Assembly (NCBI GenBank): GCA_041497115.1
Contig: JBGQFW010000028.1
Location: forward strand, 1 to 42,256
Reading direction: 5' to 3'
DNA: 42,256 nucleotides
DNA from: AR5 sp041497115
GTDB lineage: Bacteria; Methylomirabilota; Methylomirabilia; Rokubacteriales; CSP1-6
Below, piece by piece: positions 1-7,937 of this stretch (positions are counted from its first letter, which is position 1; the number at the start of each line of letters is the position of its first letter). Position numbers and translations under genes: made by a program. Under the pieces are notes generated by a model, which saw only the letters and a list, made by a program, of their open reading frames with translations, did no database searches and was not told where the DNA came from.

Positions 1-264
1 AAGAGCACCATCAAGAACTTCCATCTGCCGCTCCCGCAGGGGGTGTACGAGGCACTCCGCGAGGAGGCGACGGCGCTGCGTCAGCCGGCGACGGTCGTGG
101 CGCGCGAGGCGATCGAGGCGTGGCTGCGGGAGCGGAAGCGGTCGGGAGTTCGTGAAGCCATCGCGACGTACGCCCTGAAGCACGCCGGCAGCGCGGCTGA
201 TCTCGATCGTTCCCTGGAGCGCGCGTCCCTCGAGCTCCTCGGCGGAAAGAAGCCGCGACGGTGA
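1..264 (+). CDS. MazE-like / ribbon-helix-helix antitoxin, 5' end outside the window
   Basis: The open frame runs in from the left edge, so the true start is not visible; the GTG at 43 is internal. The visible 87 residues begin with a short beta-strand-like stretch (STIKNFHLPLP). Two helices follow (about 15-25 and 30-48), the pattern of ribbon-helix-helix antitoxins. The charged C-terminal tail would wrap the toxin. Its stop overlaps the start of the next gene by 4 bp (GTGA), and that gene encodes a MazF/PemK toxin, which supports the antitoxin role and autoregulation as a two-gene operon. Function is inferred from the fold pattern and the neighbour. Confidence 0.75.
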   Translation, partial: KSTIKNFHLPLPQGVYEALREEATALRQPATVVAREAIEAWLRERKRSGVREAIATYALKHAGSAADLDRSLERASLELLGGKKPRR

Positions 265-608
265 GGCGGGGCGAAGTCTACTGGGCGGAGCTGGCGCCAC
301 GCTCCGGGTCCGAGCAGTCCGGACGGCGGCCCGTCATCGTCGTCTCCCACGACGGCTTCAACGACGTGCCGACGTGGCGCTCGGTCATCGTCGTCCCCGT
401 CTCGACGTCCGAGACGCAGGCGCGTCGAGGTCCGACTGCGGTGCCGCTGGCGAGCGGGGTGGCGGGGCTTCGCGCGCCGAGTGTCGCGCTGTGCCATCAA
501 GTGACCACGCTGGACCGGGCGAAGCTGAGCGAGCGCCTCGGCATGCTGCCACACGGCGTCCTCGTCGAGCTTCAGGACGGGCTGAGAGCGGCGCTCGATC
601 TCGAGTGA
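261..608 (+). CDS. MazF/PemK-family mRNA interferase toxin
   Basis: This 115-residue protein has the usual MazF length. It carries the N-terminal family signature RRGEVYWAELAP and then RRPVIVVSHDGFN, the conserved strand with the basic residue and turn near the RNA-binding groove. A later segment (SVALCHQVTTLDRAKLSERLG) matches the family's dimer and antitoxin-binding region. The family are sequence-specific endoribonucleases that cleave mRNA and are neutralised by the adjacent antitoxin. The GTG start overlaps the antitoxin stop by 4 bp. It is convergent with, and only 1 nt from, the 3' end of soxA. Confidence 0.9.
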   Translation: MRRGEVYWAELAPRSGSEQSGRRPVIVVSHDGFNDVPTWRSVIVVPVSTSETQARRGPTAVPLASGVAGLRAPSVALCHQVTTLDRAKLSERLGMLPHGVLVELQDGLRAALDLE

Positions 609-609
609 G

Positions 610-1383
610 TCAGGGTCGCACGGCGGGCGCCTCGAACGTCATCCCGCGCGCGCGCCACATCAGGAACAGCTCGAGATCGACGAGCTCCGGCGCGCCGTAT
701 TCGTATGACTCCGTGCGCATCCCCACCAGACAGTTACGCAGCCGCCGCTGGAGCGAGCCGAGCCCCTGCCACTCGAGGCGATAGAGGGGGTACCCGGTCG
801 GGTGCGCCTGCGGCACGACGCTGCCCGCGAGCCGCCGCCCCCAGTTGTCGTCGTGGCAGTGGGCACACGCGAGATTGAGCTGACCCTGGCGCCGGTTCCA
901 GGTGGCGCGGCCGGCGTCGAGGAAGGGCTGCGCGCGCGGATCGCGCGCGACGTCGATGGGCAGGCCACGCGACTGGCGCGCGACGTAGGCGGTCAGCGCG
1001 AGCAGCTCCCGGCTCTCCCAGGCGAGTGCCGGTGCCTGCTGCCGGTCGAGGCGACAGGCGTTGACGCGCTGCTCGAGGCTGACCGGCCGCCCCTGCGCCG
1101 CGTCGAACGCCGGGTGACGCGCGGCCACGCCCTTCATGCTCGCGCGGGCGTCGCCGTGGCAGTCCGCGCAGGCGCGGCCGGCGCCGCCGGCCTTGCGACT
1201 CCACAGCGCCTCGCCCTCGAGCACCCACAGCGAGCCGGGATTGGCGATGTCGTCGTCCTGCATCGCGCGCGTCTCGCGGCTCATGAACTCATACCCCGAC
1301 CGCCGCTCGGACGACGGGATCTCCCCGGCGAATGCCGACGCCGCCAGCGCGACCGCGACGCCGAGGATGCAGAGTCGCCGCAC
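610..1383 (-). CDS. soxA: SoxA, diheme cytochrome c subunit of the SoxAX complex
   Basis: SoxA pairs with SoxX to attach thiosulfate oxidatively to the carrier cysteine of SoxYZ in the periplasm. With the GTG at 1383 as start, the protein has a short signal peptide (RRLCILGVAVALAASAFA). It has two CxxCH heme motifs at about 72-76 and 173-177, an extra cysteine near 110, and the active-site cysteine near 218 in the family context RNCLVGMRTE. It is the last gene of the operon. The start is uncertain: GTG at 1416 and ATG at 1473 are in frame, but neither has a clear ribosome site, and the 1473 ATG abuts an imported-looking repeat pair (1454-1501). The family call is firm. Confidence 0.9.
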   Translation of the reverse strand: MRRLCILGVAVALAASAFAGEIPSSERRSGYEFMSRETRAMQDDDIANPGSLWVLEGEALWSRKAGGAGRACADCHGDARASMKGVAARHPAFDAAQGRPVSLEQRVNACRLDRQQAPALAWESRELLALTAYVARQSRGLPIDVARDPRAQPFLDAGRATWNRRQGQLNLACAHCHDDNWGRRLAGSVVPQAHPTGYPLYRLEWQGLGSLQRRLRNCLVGMRTESYEYGAPELVDLELFLMWRARGMTFEAPAVRP

Positions 1384-1453
1384 TACCGGCCGGAGCGCGT
1401 GGTCGAGGAGCGCCACGGCTTTGCCGGGGCGCGACGAGCGCGGGGGGATTGGG

Positions 1454-1501
1454 GGCCATGTCGAGGACCCCATGTCACTGATCGGCCATGTCGGGGCCCC
1501 C
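1454..1501. repeat. Two imperfect 18-bp direct repeats between soxZ and soxA, possible mobile-element relic
   Basis: Copies GGCCATGTCGAGGACCCC (1454-1471) and GGCCATGTCGGGGCCCCC (1484-1501) match at 16 of 18 positions and are spaced 30 bp. Short tandem copies like this recall the multiple terminal repeats at ends of IS21-like elements, but no transposase lies nearby. They fall in the only wide gap of an otherwise tightly packed operon. The IS interpretation is an inference. Confidence 0.4.
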
Positions 1502-1821
1502 TACTCCACAATCATCGTAGCTGACTCGGTGACGGAAAAGCCGTTGTCGCCGGTCCACTGCAGCGTGATGGTGCCGCTCTCGGTGGCGACCGTCGAGAAC
1601 GCGATGAACGGATTGGCGGCGATGGCGGGATGGAGCTCGGCGCGGAAGACCTCCGCGCCGTTGTAGGTGCACACGAACTGCCGGATGATGTCGCGCGGGA
1701 TCCGTGCGCCGAGCTGGGTGCGGCGATAGCCGGTCTCCATCGCGTGGCCGACCAGCGCCTTGATCTCGACGACGTCGCCGCGCCGGGCCCGGGCCGGCAC
1801 GCTGACGAGGGCGTTCGCCAC
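1501..1821 (-). CDS. soxZ: SoxZ, sulfur carrier complex subunit
   Basis: This 106-residue protein has the immunoglobulin-like SoxZ fold and binds SoxY to form the SoxYZ carrier on which sulfane and sulfone groups are processed. Family hallmarks are VSVPARARRGDVVEIKALVGH near the start, METGYRR (28-34), IPRDIIRQFVCTYNG, and ESGTITLQWTGDNG near the end. There is no signal peptide, as usual: SoxZ is exported bound to Tat-exported SoxY. The GTG start lies 2 nt after the soxY stop and is preceded by GGAGG inside the soxY coding end. Confidence 0.93.
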   Translation of the reverse strand: MANALVSVPARARRGDVVEIKALVGHAMETGYRRTQLGARIPRDIIRQFVCTYNGAEVFRAELHPAIAANPFIAFSTVATESGTITLQWTGDNGFSVTESATMIVE

Positions 1822-1823
1822 GG

Positions 1824-2291
1824 CTAGGCGTCCTCCAGACACGCCGCGAGGGTCACCACGACGCTCGCCTGCGCGGACCAGAACGAGCCGTCGCTGAGCT
1901 CGCCGATCGCGACCACGGTCTGCGTGTCGGCGAGCCGGATGCGCGTCGCCACCCGCGCCCGCCCGGCGCGCGGCCCGAGGCGGAAGGTCACGACCTCGGG
2001 CTGCGGGTTCTTCTCCGCGAAGACGTGAATGGCCCGCACGTGGTCGGCGTCGGTCATCGCGCTCTCGACGCTGACGGTGAGCGGCACTGCGTTGCCGTTC
2101 TCGACGAGCGGGGGCAGCTCGAGCGTCACCCGGCCCGGGGTGACGCGCGCCGCGCCCACCACCGTGCGGATCGCCTCCTGCATCGTGGCGGGCGTCGCGT
2201 GCGCGGGCTCGACCAGCGATGCGAGCCCGATGCCGGCCGCGGCGGCGCCGGCGGCCCGGAGGAATTCGCGGCGGGAGGCGGGTCGCGCCAT
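1824..2291 (-). CDS. soxY: SoxY, sulfur-carrier subunit with a variant C-terminal arm
   Basis: SoxY carries the substrate on a cysteine at the tip of a flexible C-terminal arm. This 155-residue protein has a Tat signal (SRREFLR, residues 6-12) followed by an alanine-rich hydrophobic stretch. The immunoglobulin-like body includes FAEKNPQPEV (91-100) and DGSFWSAQASVVVTL. Its only cysteine is Cys151, consistent with the carrier role. The arm reads AACLEDA instead of the usual GGCGG end, so the cysteine is kept but the glycines are lost and three residues follow. It lies between soxX (no gap) and soxZ (2 nt). Confidence 0.9.
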   Translation of the reverse strand: MARPASRREFLRAAGAAAAGIGLASLVEPAHATPATMQEAIRTVVGAARVTPGRVTLELPPLVENGNAVPLTVSVESAMTDADHVRAIHVFAEKNPQPEVVTFRLGPRAGRARVATRIRLADTQTVVAIGELSDGSFWSAQASVVVTLAACLEDA

Positions 2292-2705
2292 TCAGTCCTT
2301 CAGCGTCATCAAGAAGGCCACGACGTCCTCGATCTGCCCGGCGCTCAGCAGGGGCTTGCCGCGCCAGGCCGCGGCCACTCGCGTCAGCCCCTCGGTGCGA
2401 TGATACGCCGGCATGATCGTCGCCGGATTGATCCGGCTCGAATCGACGATCCGCAGGCGAAGCTGTCCCTCGGTCCAGCGTCCGCCGGCCCCCCGCAGAT
2501 CGGGCGCGAGATTGCCCTGCAGCGGCTCCTCGGGAAACGGCCCGCTGTGGCAGAGCAGGCACAGGCCGACCTGGCGGTTGACGACGATGGCGCGGCCCCG
2601 CGCGGGATCGCCCCGGCCGCCGGTGAGCGACGCGGGGATCGCATCCTCTCCACTCGCCACGCCCACCGTGCAGCAGGCCGCGATGGCCGCGGCCGCAAGT
2701 CTCAC
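2292..2705 (-). CDS. soxX: SoxX, monoheme cytochrome c subunit of SoxAX
   Basis: This 137-residue protein starts at a GTG overlapping the fccB stop by 4 bp. It has a short signal peptide (to about 18), one heme motif CLLCH (49-53), and the SoxX signature GNLAPDLRGAG followed by INPATIMPAYHR, in which Met99 is the expected axial ligand. SoxX accepts electrons from SoxA during thiosulfate conjugation and passes them to periplasmic cytochromes. It is placed directly before soxY without a gap. Confidence 0.92.
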   Translation of the reverse strand: MRLAAAAIAACCTVGVASGEDAIPASLTGGRGDPARGRAIVVNRQVGLCLLCHSGPFPEEPLQGNLAPDLRGAGGRWTEGQLRLRIVDSSRINPATIMPAYHRTEGLTRVAAAWRGKPLLSAGQIEDVVAFLMTLKD

Positions 2706-3976
2706 CCGAACACCTCGCCGGTGATCGTGCGAAACCACGCCTCGGCCAGCAGCGCCTCGGCCGCCCGCGTCGCGCGCGGCGCCTGGGCCGGGCTGACGCC
2801 GCCGGCGCCGGGCACGTCGGCGAGCTGTCCGTTCGACGGCGTGTAGACGCCGGCGACCGAGATCCCGTAGTCGGGGGCGACCAGGCTGTAGCAGGTGTTG
2901 ATCAGCTTGGGGACCGACGGCGTCGCGCCCCTGACGAGCAGCGCGACCGCCGCGGCGCACGCCTTGGCCTGCGAGTTCGCCGCGAACGCCGACTTCGGCA
3001 TGGCGCCGGCGATGGCGGCGTCGCCGATGACGTGGATCCCCGCCTGCAGCGTCGACTCGAACGTCACCGGATCGATCGGGCACCAGCCGGTGCGGTCGGC
3101 GACGCCGGCGGCGTCGGCGATGCGCCCCGCCTTCTGCGGCGGGATGACGTTGGCCACCTTCGCCTGGTGCCGGCCGAAGTCGGTCACGAGCGTGCGCGTG
3201 GCGGCGTCCACCGAGGTGACGTTGCCGCCCTTGGACAGCGGCACCCACTCGAGCAGCCCGGGGTACAGCTCGGCCCAGGCGGCCTGAAACAGCTTCTGCT
3301 TGGAGAACGCGTCCTTGGCGTCGAGGATGATCAGCTTGGACTTCGGCTTCTTCGTCTTCAAATAGTGAGCGATCAGGCTGGCGCGCTCGTAGGGGCCGGG
3401 GGGGCAGCGGAAGGGATTCGCCGGCGCCGAGATGACGACAAGCCCGCCGTCGTCCATGGCCTCGAGCTGCCGCCGCAGCAGGAGCGTCTGCTCGCCCGCC
3501 TTCCACGCGTGCGGCATCTGCGCGGCCGCCGCCTCGTCGTAGCCCGGCAGCGCGCCCCAGCGCAGGTCGATCCCGGGCGCCAGCACCAGCCGGTCCCAGG
3601 GCAGGCGCGCGCCGCTGTCGAGCGTGACCGAGCGCGCCGGCGCGTCCACCGCGGTCGCGGCCGCGCGGGCGATCGTGATGCCGTCGGCGGCGACGCGCTC
3701 GTACCCGAACTGCTGCGCGCTCAGCTCGCGCAGCCCGCCGATCACGGCGTTGCTGAACGGGCAGGCGGTGAACGTCGCGCCGGCCTCGACCAGCGTCACG
3801 GCGATGCGCGGGTCGAGGTGCCGTAGCGCGCGGGCGCAGCTGGCGCCGGCGAAGCCGCCCCCGACGACCACGACGCGCGGGGCGGCGCCCTGCGCGAAGA
3901 CGGGCGTGGGAAGGAGCGCGGCGGAGGCGGTGGCGGCGAGGCCGAGCTTGAGAAACTCGCGGCGGCCGGTTCTCAC
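2702..3976 (-). CDS. fccB: Flavocytochrome c sulfide dehydrogenase, FAD subunit (FccB/SoxF)
   Basis: This 424-residue periplasmic flavoprotein oxidises sulfide to sulfur and passes electrons to a cytochrome subunit. It has a Tat signal (GRREFLK, residues 4-10) and the dinucleotide motif VVVGGGFAGAS (36-46). Cys72 in FTACPFSNAVIGG corresponds to the cysteine that binds FAD covalently in the Allochromatium enzyme. Cys191 (FRCPPGPYERAS) and Cys362 (INTCYSLVAPDYG) form the redox disulfide. All key residues are present. The GTG start overlaps the stop of the preceding monoheme cytochrome, its likely partner; the 3' end overlaps soxX. Confidence 0.93.
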   Translation of the reverse strand: MRTGRREFLKLGLAATASAALLPTPVFAQGAAPRVVVVGGGFAGASCARALRHLDPRIAVTLVEAGATFTACPFSNAVIGGLRELSAQQFGYERVAADGITIARAAATAVDAPARSVTLDSGARLPWDRLVLAPGIDLRWGALPGYDEAAAAQMPHAWKAGEQTLLLRRQLEAMDDGGLVVISAPANPFRCPPGPYERASLIAHYLKTKKPKSKLIILDAKDAFSKQKLFQAAWAELYPGLLEWVPLSKGGNVTSVDAATRTLVTDFGRHQAKVANVIPPQKAGRIADAAGVADRTGWCPIDPVTFESTLQAGIHVIGDAAIAGAMPKSAFAANSQAKACAAAVALLVRGATPSVPKLINTCYSLVAPDYGISVAGVYTPSNGQLADVPGAGGVSPAQAPRATRAAEALLAEAWFRTITGEVFG

Positions 3977-4263
3977 GGCTGCGTCGCGAACCAGGCGGCG
4001 ATCGCCTGGATCTCCGCGTCGGTGAATCCCTTGGCGATCCGGTCCATGACGGTGGCGGGGCGCGTTCCCGCGCGGAACTCCTGCACGGCCTTGACGATGG
4101 CGGCCGGGTCGCGCCCGGCCAGCCGCACCACCGGCGACGTCACCCGGGTCGAGGACGGATGACATCCCGAGCACGCCGCGGCGCCGGCCGGTGGCCCGGC
4201 CGCGGCGACGGCGGCCGCGACGATCGTGAGCCCTCCGACGGCCGCGGCGAGGCGCCAGCGCAT
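3973..4263 (-). CDS. Small monoheme cytochrome c, probable FccA-type subunit
   Basis: This 96-residue exported cytochrome has a signal peptide of about 28 residues, heme motif CSGCH (31-35) and a methionine ligand candidate in RPATVMDRIAKGF. The mature size of about 70 residues matches the single-heme subunit of flavocytochrome c sulfide dehydrogenase. It overlaps fccB by 4 bp and lies 3 nt after the molybdenum hydroxylase gene, so it could serve either enzyme as electron acceptor. FccA is the better fit by size and order; a cytochrome dedicated to the molybdoenzyme is the alternative. Confidence 0.8.
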   Translation of the reverse strand: MRWRLAAAVGGLTIVAAAVAAAGPPAGAAACSGCHPSSTRVTSPVVRLAGRDPAAIVKAVQEFRAGTRPATVMDRIAKGFTDAEIQAIAAWFATQP

Positions 4264-4266
4264 CGG

Positions 4267-6447
4267 CTACACCATCTGGATGCCGTGGTTCTTCAGCGGG
4301 AACGTGCGGATGCGCTTGCCGGTCGCCGCGAAGAACGCGTTGAGCACCGCGGGCGCCGCCACGCAGATCGTCGGCTCGCCGACGCCGCCCCAGAACCCGC
4401 CCGACGGCATGATGATCGACTCGACCTTCGGCATCTGCGCGATCCGCATCGAGTTGTAGACGTGGAAGTTGTCCTGCTCGATGCGGCCGTCCTGGACCGT
4501 GCACTCCTCCATGAACACCGCGGAGAGGCCGTAGACGAACGACCCGGCGATCTGCCGCTCGATCTGGGCCGGGTTGACGGCGTACCCGGGATCCGTCGCG
4601 CACACGATGCGCTGGACCACCACCTTGTTGCCGCCGGCGACGGAGATCTCAGCGCACGCCGCCACGTAGCTGCCGAACGCCATCATCTGGGCCAGCCCGC
4701 GATACACGCCCTGCGGCGCCGGCTTGCCCCATCCCGCGCGGTCGGCCACGGCGTTGAGCACGGCGAGGTGCTTGGGGTGCTTGCTCATCAGCTTGCGCCG
4801 GAACTCGAGCGCGTCCTGGCCGGCCGCGTGGGCGAGCTCGTCCATGAAGCACTCGAGGAAGATCGCGTTCTGGTTGATGTTCACACCGCGCCAGAATCCC
4901 GGCGGGACGTGCGTGTTGCGCATGGCGTGGTCGATCAGGAGATTGGGCACGGTGTACCCGAACGCGAAATCGCCGCTCGGGTCGAGCCCCTGGAAGGTGA
5001 GGTTGTCCCGGCCGTCCTGCAGGAGCTGCGGGAACACGGCCGTGATGATCGACTGTCCCGATAGCCGGAGGTGCAGCCCGGTCAGATTTCCGCCCGCGTC
5101 CAGCGCCCCGGTCAGCTTCGCCTGCATGACCGGGTGATACCGGCCGTGCGTCATGTCCTCCTCGCGCGTCCACAAGAGCTTCACGGGCGTGCCGGGGATC
5201 TGCTTGGCGATGAGGACCGCCTGGGTCACGTAGTCGTGGAAGGCCCCGCGCCGTCCGAACCCGCCGCCGAGGTTGATCTTGTAGACCTCGCACTTGTCGG
5301 CGGGCAGCCCGGACGCCGCCAGCGTCGCCGCGAACGCGGCCTCGCCGTTCTGCGTCGGCACCCAGACCTCGCAGCGATCCGCCGTGTACTTCGCGGTCGC
5401 ATTCATCGGCTCCATCGGCGCGTGGTTCTGGAACGGATAGGCGTACACCGCCTCGATCTTCTTCGGCGCCGCCGCCAGGGCGGCCTTCACGTCGCCGTTC
5501 TGGTTGCGGACGAACGCCTGGTCGGCGTCGAGGCCGGCCTTCAGCATCGCGGCGATCGTGGCGCTCGAGACCTGGGCGTTCGGCCCCTCGTCCCAGACGA
5601 TGGGGAGCGCGTCGACCGCGGTCTTGGCCTGCCACCACGTGTCGGCCACCACCGCGACGGCGGAATCGCCGACCGCCACCACGTGCCGGACGCCGGGCAT
5701 GCCCGTCACCTTGGCCGCCTCGAAGCTCTTCACCTTGCCGCCGAACACCGGACAGTCCTTGATCGCGGCGTTGAGCATCCCGGGTAGCTTCAGATCGAAC
5801 CCGTAGACCTGCGCGCCAGTCACCTTCGGCAGCGTGTCCAGGCGCGGCACCGACTTGCCGATCAGCTTCCACTCCTTCGGGTCCTTGAGCACGACCTCCG
5901 CCGGCGGGGTCAGCTTGGCGGCGGCTTCCGCGACCTTGCCGTACGTGGTCGTGCGGCCGGTGGGCTTGTGGGTGATCACGCTGTTGGCGGCGCTGCACTC
6001 GGCGGCGGGCACCTTCCAGCCGTCGGCGGCGGCCTGGACCAGCATGATGCGCGCCGTGGCGCCGCCCTTGCGGACGTACTCGTGCGAGGTGCGGATGCCG
6101 CGGCTGCCGCCCGTGGAGAAGTCGCCCCACACGCGCTTGCGCGCGACGCTCTGGCCGGGCGTCGGATACTCGGTGGTCACCTTCGTCCAGTCGCACTCGA
6201 GCTCCTCGGCCACCATCTGCGCCAGGCCGGTGAGGGTGCCCTGACCCATCTCGGAGCGCGCGATGCGGATCACGACCGTGTCGTCCGGGCGGATGACCAC
6301 CCAGGCGGTGATCTCGGGCGAGCCGTCCGCCGCGCGGACGACACCGGCCCCGAACGGAATCTTCAGGCCGAGAACGAGGCCGGCGCCGACCGTGGCGGTG
6401 CCGACGATGAAGGAGCGGCGAGCGATCTTCGGCGTGTTGGTGAGCAT
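4267..6447 (-). CDS. Xanthine dehydrogenase-family molybdenum-binding subunit (isoquinoline 1-oxidoreductase beta-like), Tat-exported
   Basis: This 726-residue large subunit belongs to the periplasmic branch of the molybdenum hydroxylases (IorB-like). It has a Tat signal (ARRSFIVG near residue 10), SEMGQGTLTGLAQMVAEEL, the cofactor-binding segment INLGGGFGRRGAFHDY, and GGVGEPTICVAAPAV near the C-terminus with the catalytic glutamate at about 691. The family hydroxylates aldehydes or N-heterocycles with water; the substrate here is unknown. AAGGAG lies before the ATG. The [2Fe-2S] partner is immediately upstream and a cytochrome c is 3 nt downstream, giving a Mo to Fe-S to heme chain. Its place in a Sox operon is unusual. 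Confidence 0.88.
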   Translation of the reverse strand: MLTNTPKIARRSFIVGTATVGAGLVLGLKIPFGAGVVRAADGSPEITAWVVIRPDDTVVIRIARSEMGQGTLTGLAQMVAEELECDWTKVTTEYPTPGQSVARKRVWGDFSTGGSRGIRTSHEYVRKGGATARIMLVQAAADGWKVPAAECSAANSVITHKPTGRTTTYGKVAEAAAKLTPPAEVVLKDPKEWKLIGKSVPRLDTLPKVTGAQVYGFDLKLPGMLNAAIKDCPVFGGKVKSFEAAKVTGMPGVRHVVAVGDSAVAVVADTWWQAKTAVDALPIVWDEGPNAQVSSATIAAMLKAGLDADQAFVRNQNGDVKAALAAAPKKIEAVYAYPFQNHAPMEPMNATAKYTADRCEVWVPTQNGEAAFAATLAASGLPADKCEVYKINLGGGFGRRGAFHDYVTQAVLIAKQIPGTPVKLLWTREEDMTHGRYHPVMQAKLTGALDAGGNLTGLHLRLSGQSIITAVFPQLLQDGRDNLTFQGLDPSGDFAFGYTVPNLLIDHAMRNTHVPPGFWRGVNINQNAIFLECFMDELAHAAGQDALEFRRKLMSKHPKHLAVLNAVADRAGWGKPAPQGVYRGLAQMMAFGSYVAACAEISVAGGNKVVVQRIVCATDPGYAVNPAQIERQIAGSFVYGLSAVFMEECTVQDGRIEQDNFHVYNSMRIAQMPKVESIIMPSGGFWGGVGEPTICVAAPAVLNAFFAATGKRIRTFPLKNHGIQMV

Positions 6448-6459
6448 GGCGTCCGCTCC

Positions 6460-6909
6460 TTATGCCTTGGCGGCTGCGTGAATGGCCTCACGCACCTGCT
6501 GGAAGGTTCCGCAGCGGCAGATGTTGGTGATCGTCTGGTCGATGTCGGCGTCGGTCGGCTTCGGCGTGTCCTTCAGGAGCGCGGCGACCGCCATGATCAT
6601 GCCCGACTGGCAATAGCCGCACTGCGGCACCTCGTGGTCGACCCAGGCCTTCTGGACCTTGTGCAGGACGCCGTTGGCGGCGAGCCCCTCGATGGTGGTG
6701 ATCTGCCTGCCCACGGCCGCGCTGACGGGCATCCCGCACGAACGGACCGCCTTGCCGTCGATGTGCACGGTGCAGGCGCCGCACTGCGTGATGCCGCAGC
6801 CGTACTTGGTGCCGGTGAGGCCGGCCTGCTCCCGGATCGCCCACAGGAGCGGCGTGCTGGGATCGACGTTGACCTCGATGGATCGGCCGTTGATCGTCAA
6901 GCGCGCCAT
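6460..6909 (-). CDS. [2Fe-2S] subunit of molybdenum hydroxylase (isoquinoline 1-oxidoreductase alpha-like)
   Basis: This 149-residue protein has the plant-type ferredoxin cluster ligands Cys38, Cys43, Cys46 and Cys58. The second cluster, in the helical domain, has Cys97, Cys100, Cys131 and Cys133 (CGYCQSGM and CRCG). It lacks a signal peptide, so it would be exported in complex with the Tat-bearing large subunit. An upstream in-frame ATG at 6969 exists, but the ATG at 6909 has GGGGAGGG in front and fits the family N-terminus (MARLTINGRS). It is the first gene of the eight-gene operon. Confidence 0.92.
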   Translation of the reverse strand: MARLTINGRSIEVNVDPSTPLLWAIREQAGLTGTKYGCGITQCGACTVHIDGKAVRSCGMPVSAAVGRQITTIEGLAANGVLHKVQKAWVDHEVPQCGYCQSGMIMAVAALLKDTPKPTDADIDQTITNICRCGTFQQVREAIHAAAKA

Positions 6910-6975
6910 GGCAATCCCTCCCCGGGGTGACGGTGCCGGGACTATCCGCCATCGCGCCCTCGAAGGCAAGCGCTC

Positions 6976-7869
6976 TCAGCGCGGGCCGGTGGCGCGTGCG
7001 ACCGCCAGCCGGGCGGCGCGCTCGCCGAGCGCGGGCGCGCCGAGCCGCGCCGACCACGGGGCGAAGTCGGCGCGCGGGCCCGTCCACCGCAGCGCGTCAA
7101 CGTCGGCGCCGATCGGCGCGTCCGTGCGCAGCGTGGCGAGGGTGCGGAACAGGCGCGCGCGCGCGCGCTGTGCCGCCAGCGTGGCCGCGAGCCGTTCGGC
7201 GCCGCGCACGGCGACGTCCCAGTCCGCGGCCGGCGTGGGAATATCCTCGAGGTGGTGGTAGCGGGCGAGCACCGTCGCCGCGGACTTGGCCCCCCAGCCG
7301 GGCAGGCCGGGGTAGCCGTCGGCGCTGTCGCCCACCAGCGCCAGCCAGTCGGGGATCGACGCGGGCGGGACACCGAACTTGTCCCGCACCCCGGCCTCGT
7401 CGCGAACCTCGCCCGTGCGCCGATCGAGCTGGACGATCCGCTCGCCGCGCACGCACTGCGCCAGGTCCTTGTCGGGCGTGCCGATGACGACCTGCTCGAC
7501 GCGCGCGTCGGCGGCGGCCATGGCCGCCGCCGCGGCCAGCGCGTCGTCGGCCTCGAACTCGACCATGGGCCAGACGACCACGCCGAGCGCGGTCAGCGCC
7601 TCCTCCAGCAGCGGGAACTGGGCGGCGAGGAGCGGGTCGAGCCCCTCGCCCGTCTTGTAGCCGGGCCAGAGCGCGTTGCGGAACGACTCGATGACGTGAT
7701 CGGTGGCCACGCCCAGGTGCGTGACGCCGCCCTCGAGCATGCCGAGGAGTGAGCCGACGACGCCGCGCACCGCCCGCAGCGTCGGGGGCGCGCTCCGGTC
7801 GAACGCCGCCGCCGGCGAGAGGAAGTAGCGGAACAGCTCGTACGTGCCGTCGACGAGGTGGACGCGCAC
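6976..7869 (-). CDS. 5'-3' exonuclease / flap-endonuclease family protein
   Basis: This 297-residue protein resembles the N-terminal 5' nuclease domain of DNA polymerase I (PIN-like plus H3TH) without a polymerase. It shows the N-terminal aspartate in VHLVDGTYELFR, the acidic cluster EFEADDALA, the metal site GTPDKDLAQCV, and the helix-3-turn-helix DNA clamp GDSADGYPGLPGWGAKSAATVL. Family members remove RNA primers or flaps; this could be a stand-alone Xni/ExoIX-like enzyme. It starts with GTG and is divergent from the CoA transferase. Confidence 0.85.
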   Translation of the reverse strand: MRVHLVDGTYELFRYFLSPAAAFDRSAPPTLRAVRGVVGSLLGMLEGGVTHLGVATDHVIESFRNALWPGYKTGEGLDPLLAAQFPLLEEALTALGVVVWPMVEFEADDALAAAAAMAAADARVEQVVIGTPDKDLAQCVRGERIVQLDRRTGEVRDEAGVRDKFGVPPASIPDWLALVGDSADGYPGLPGWGAKSAATVLARYHHLEDIPTPAADWDVAVRGAERLAATLAAQRARARLFRTLATLRTDAPIGADVDALRWTGPRADFAPWSARLGAPALGERAARLAVARATGPR

Positions 7870-7899
7870 GACCGTCAGGATACGCCGGATGCCGCCGTC

Positions 7900-7928
7900 T
7901 TGACCCGCCGGCGGCGGCGGATTACGTT
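7900..7928 (+). promoter_or_regulatory. Candidate promoter of the CoA-transferase operon
   Basis: A TTGACC box (7900-7905) and TACGTT (7923-7928) are separated by 17 bp. The predicted transcript start falls within a few bases of the ATG at 7938, which has no Shine-Dalgarno sequence. Confidence 0.4.
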
Positions 7929-7937
7929 GGCAGCGTC

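Noticed and set aside
81..554. Long minus-strand frame opposite the MazEF pair
   Set aside because: It is arginine- and histidine-rich with no family features, a typical GC-driven shadow of the toxin-antitoxin genes.
2292..3506. 404-residue frame containing SoxX
   Set aside because: Only the last 137 residues are SoxX; the rest is an antisense or out-of-phase reading of fccB, and the GTG overlap at 2705 gives the real start.
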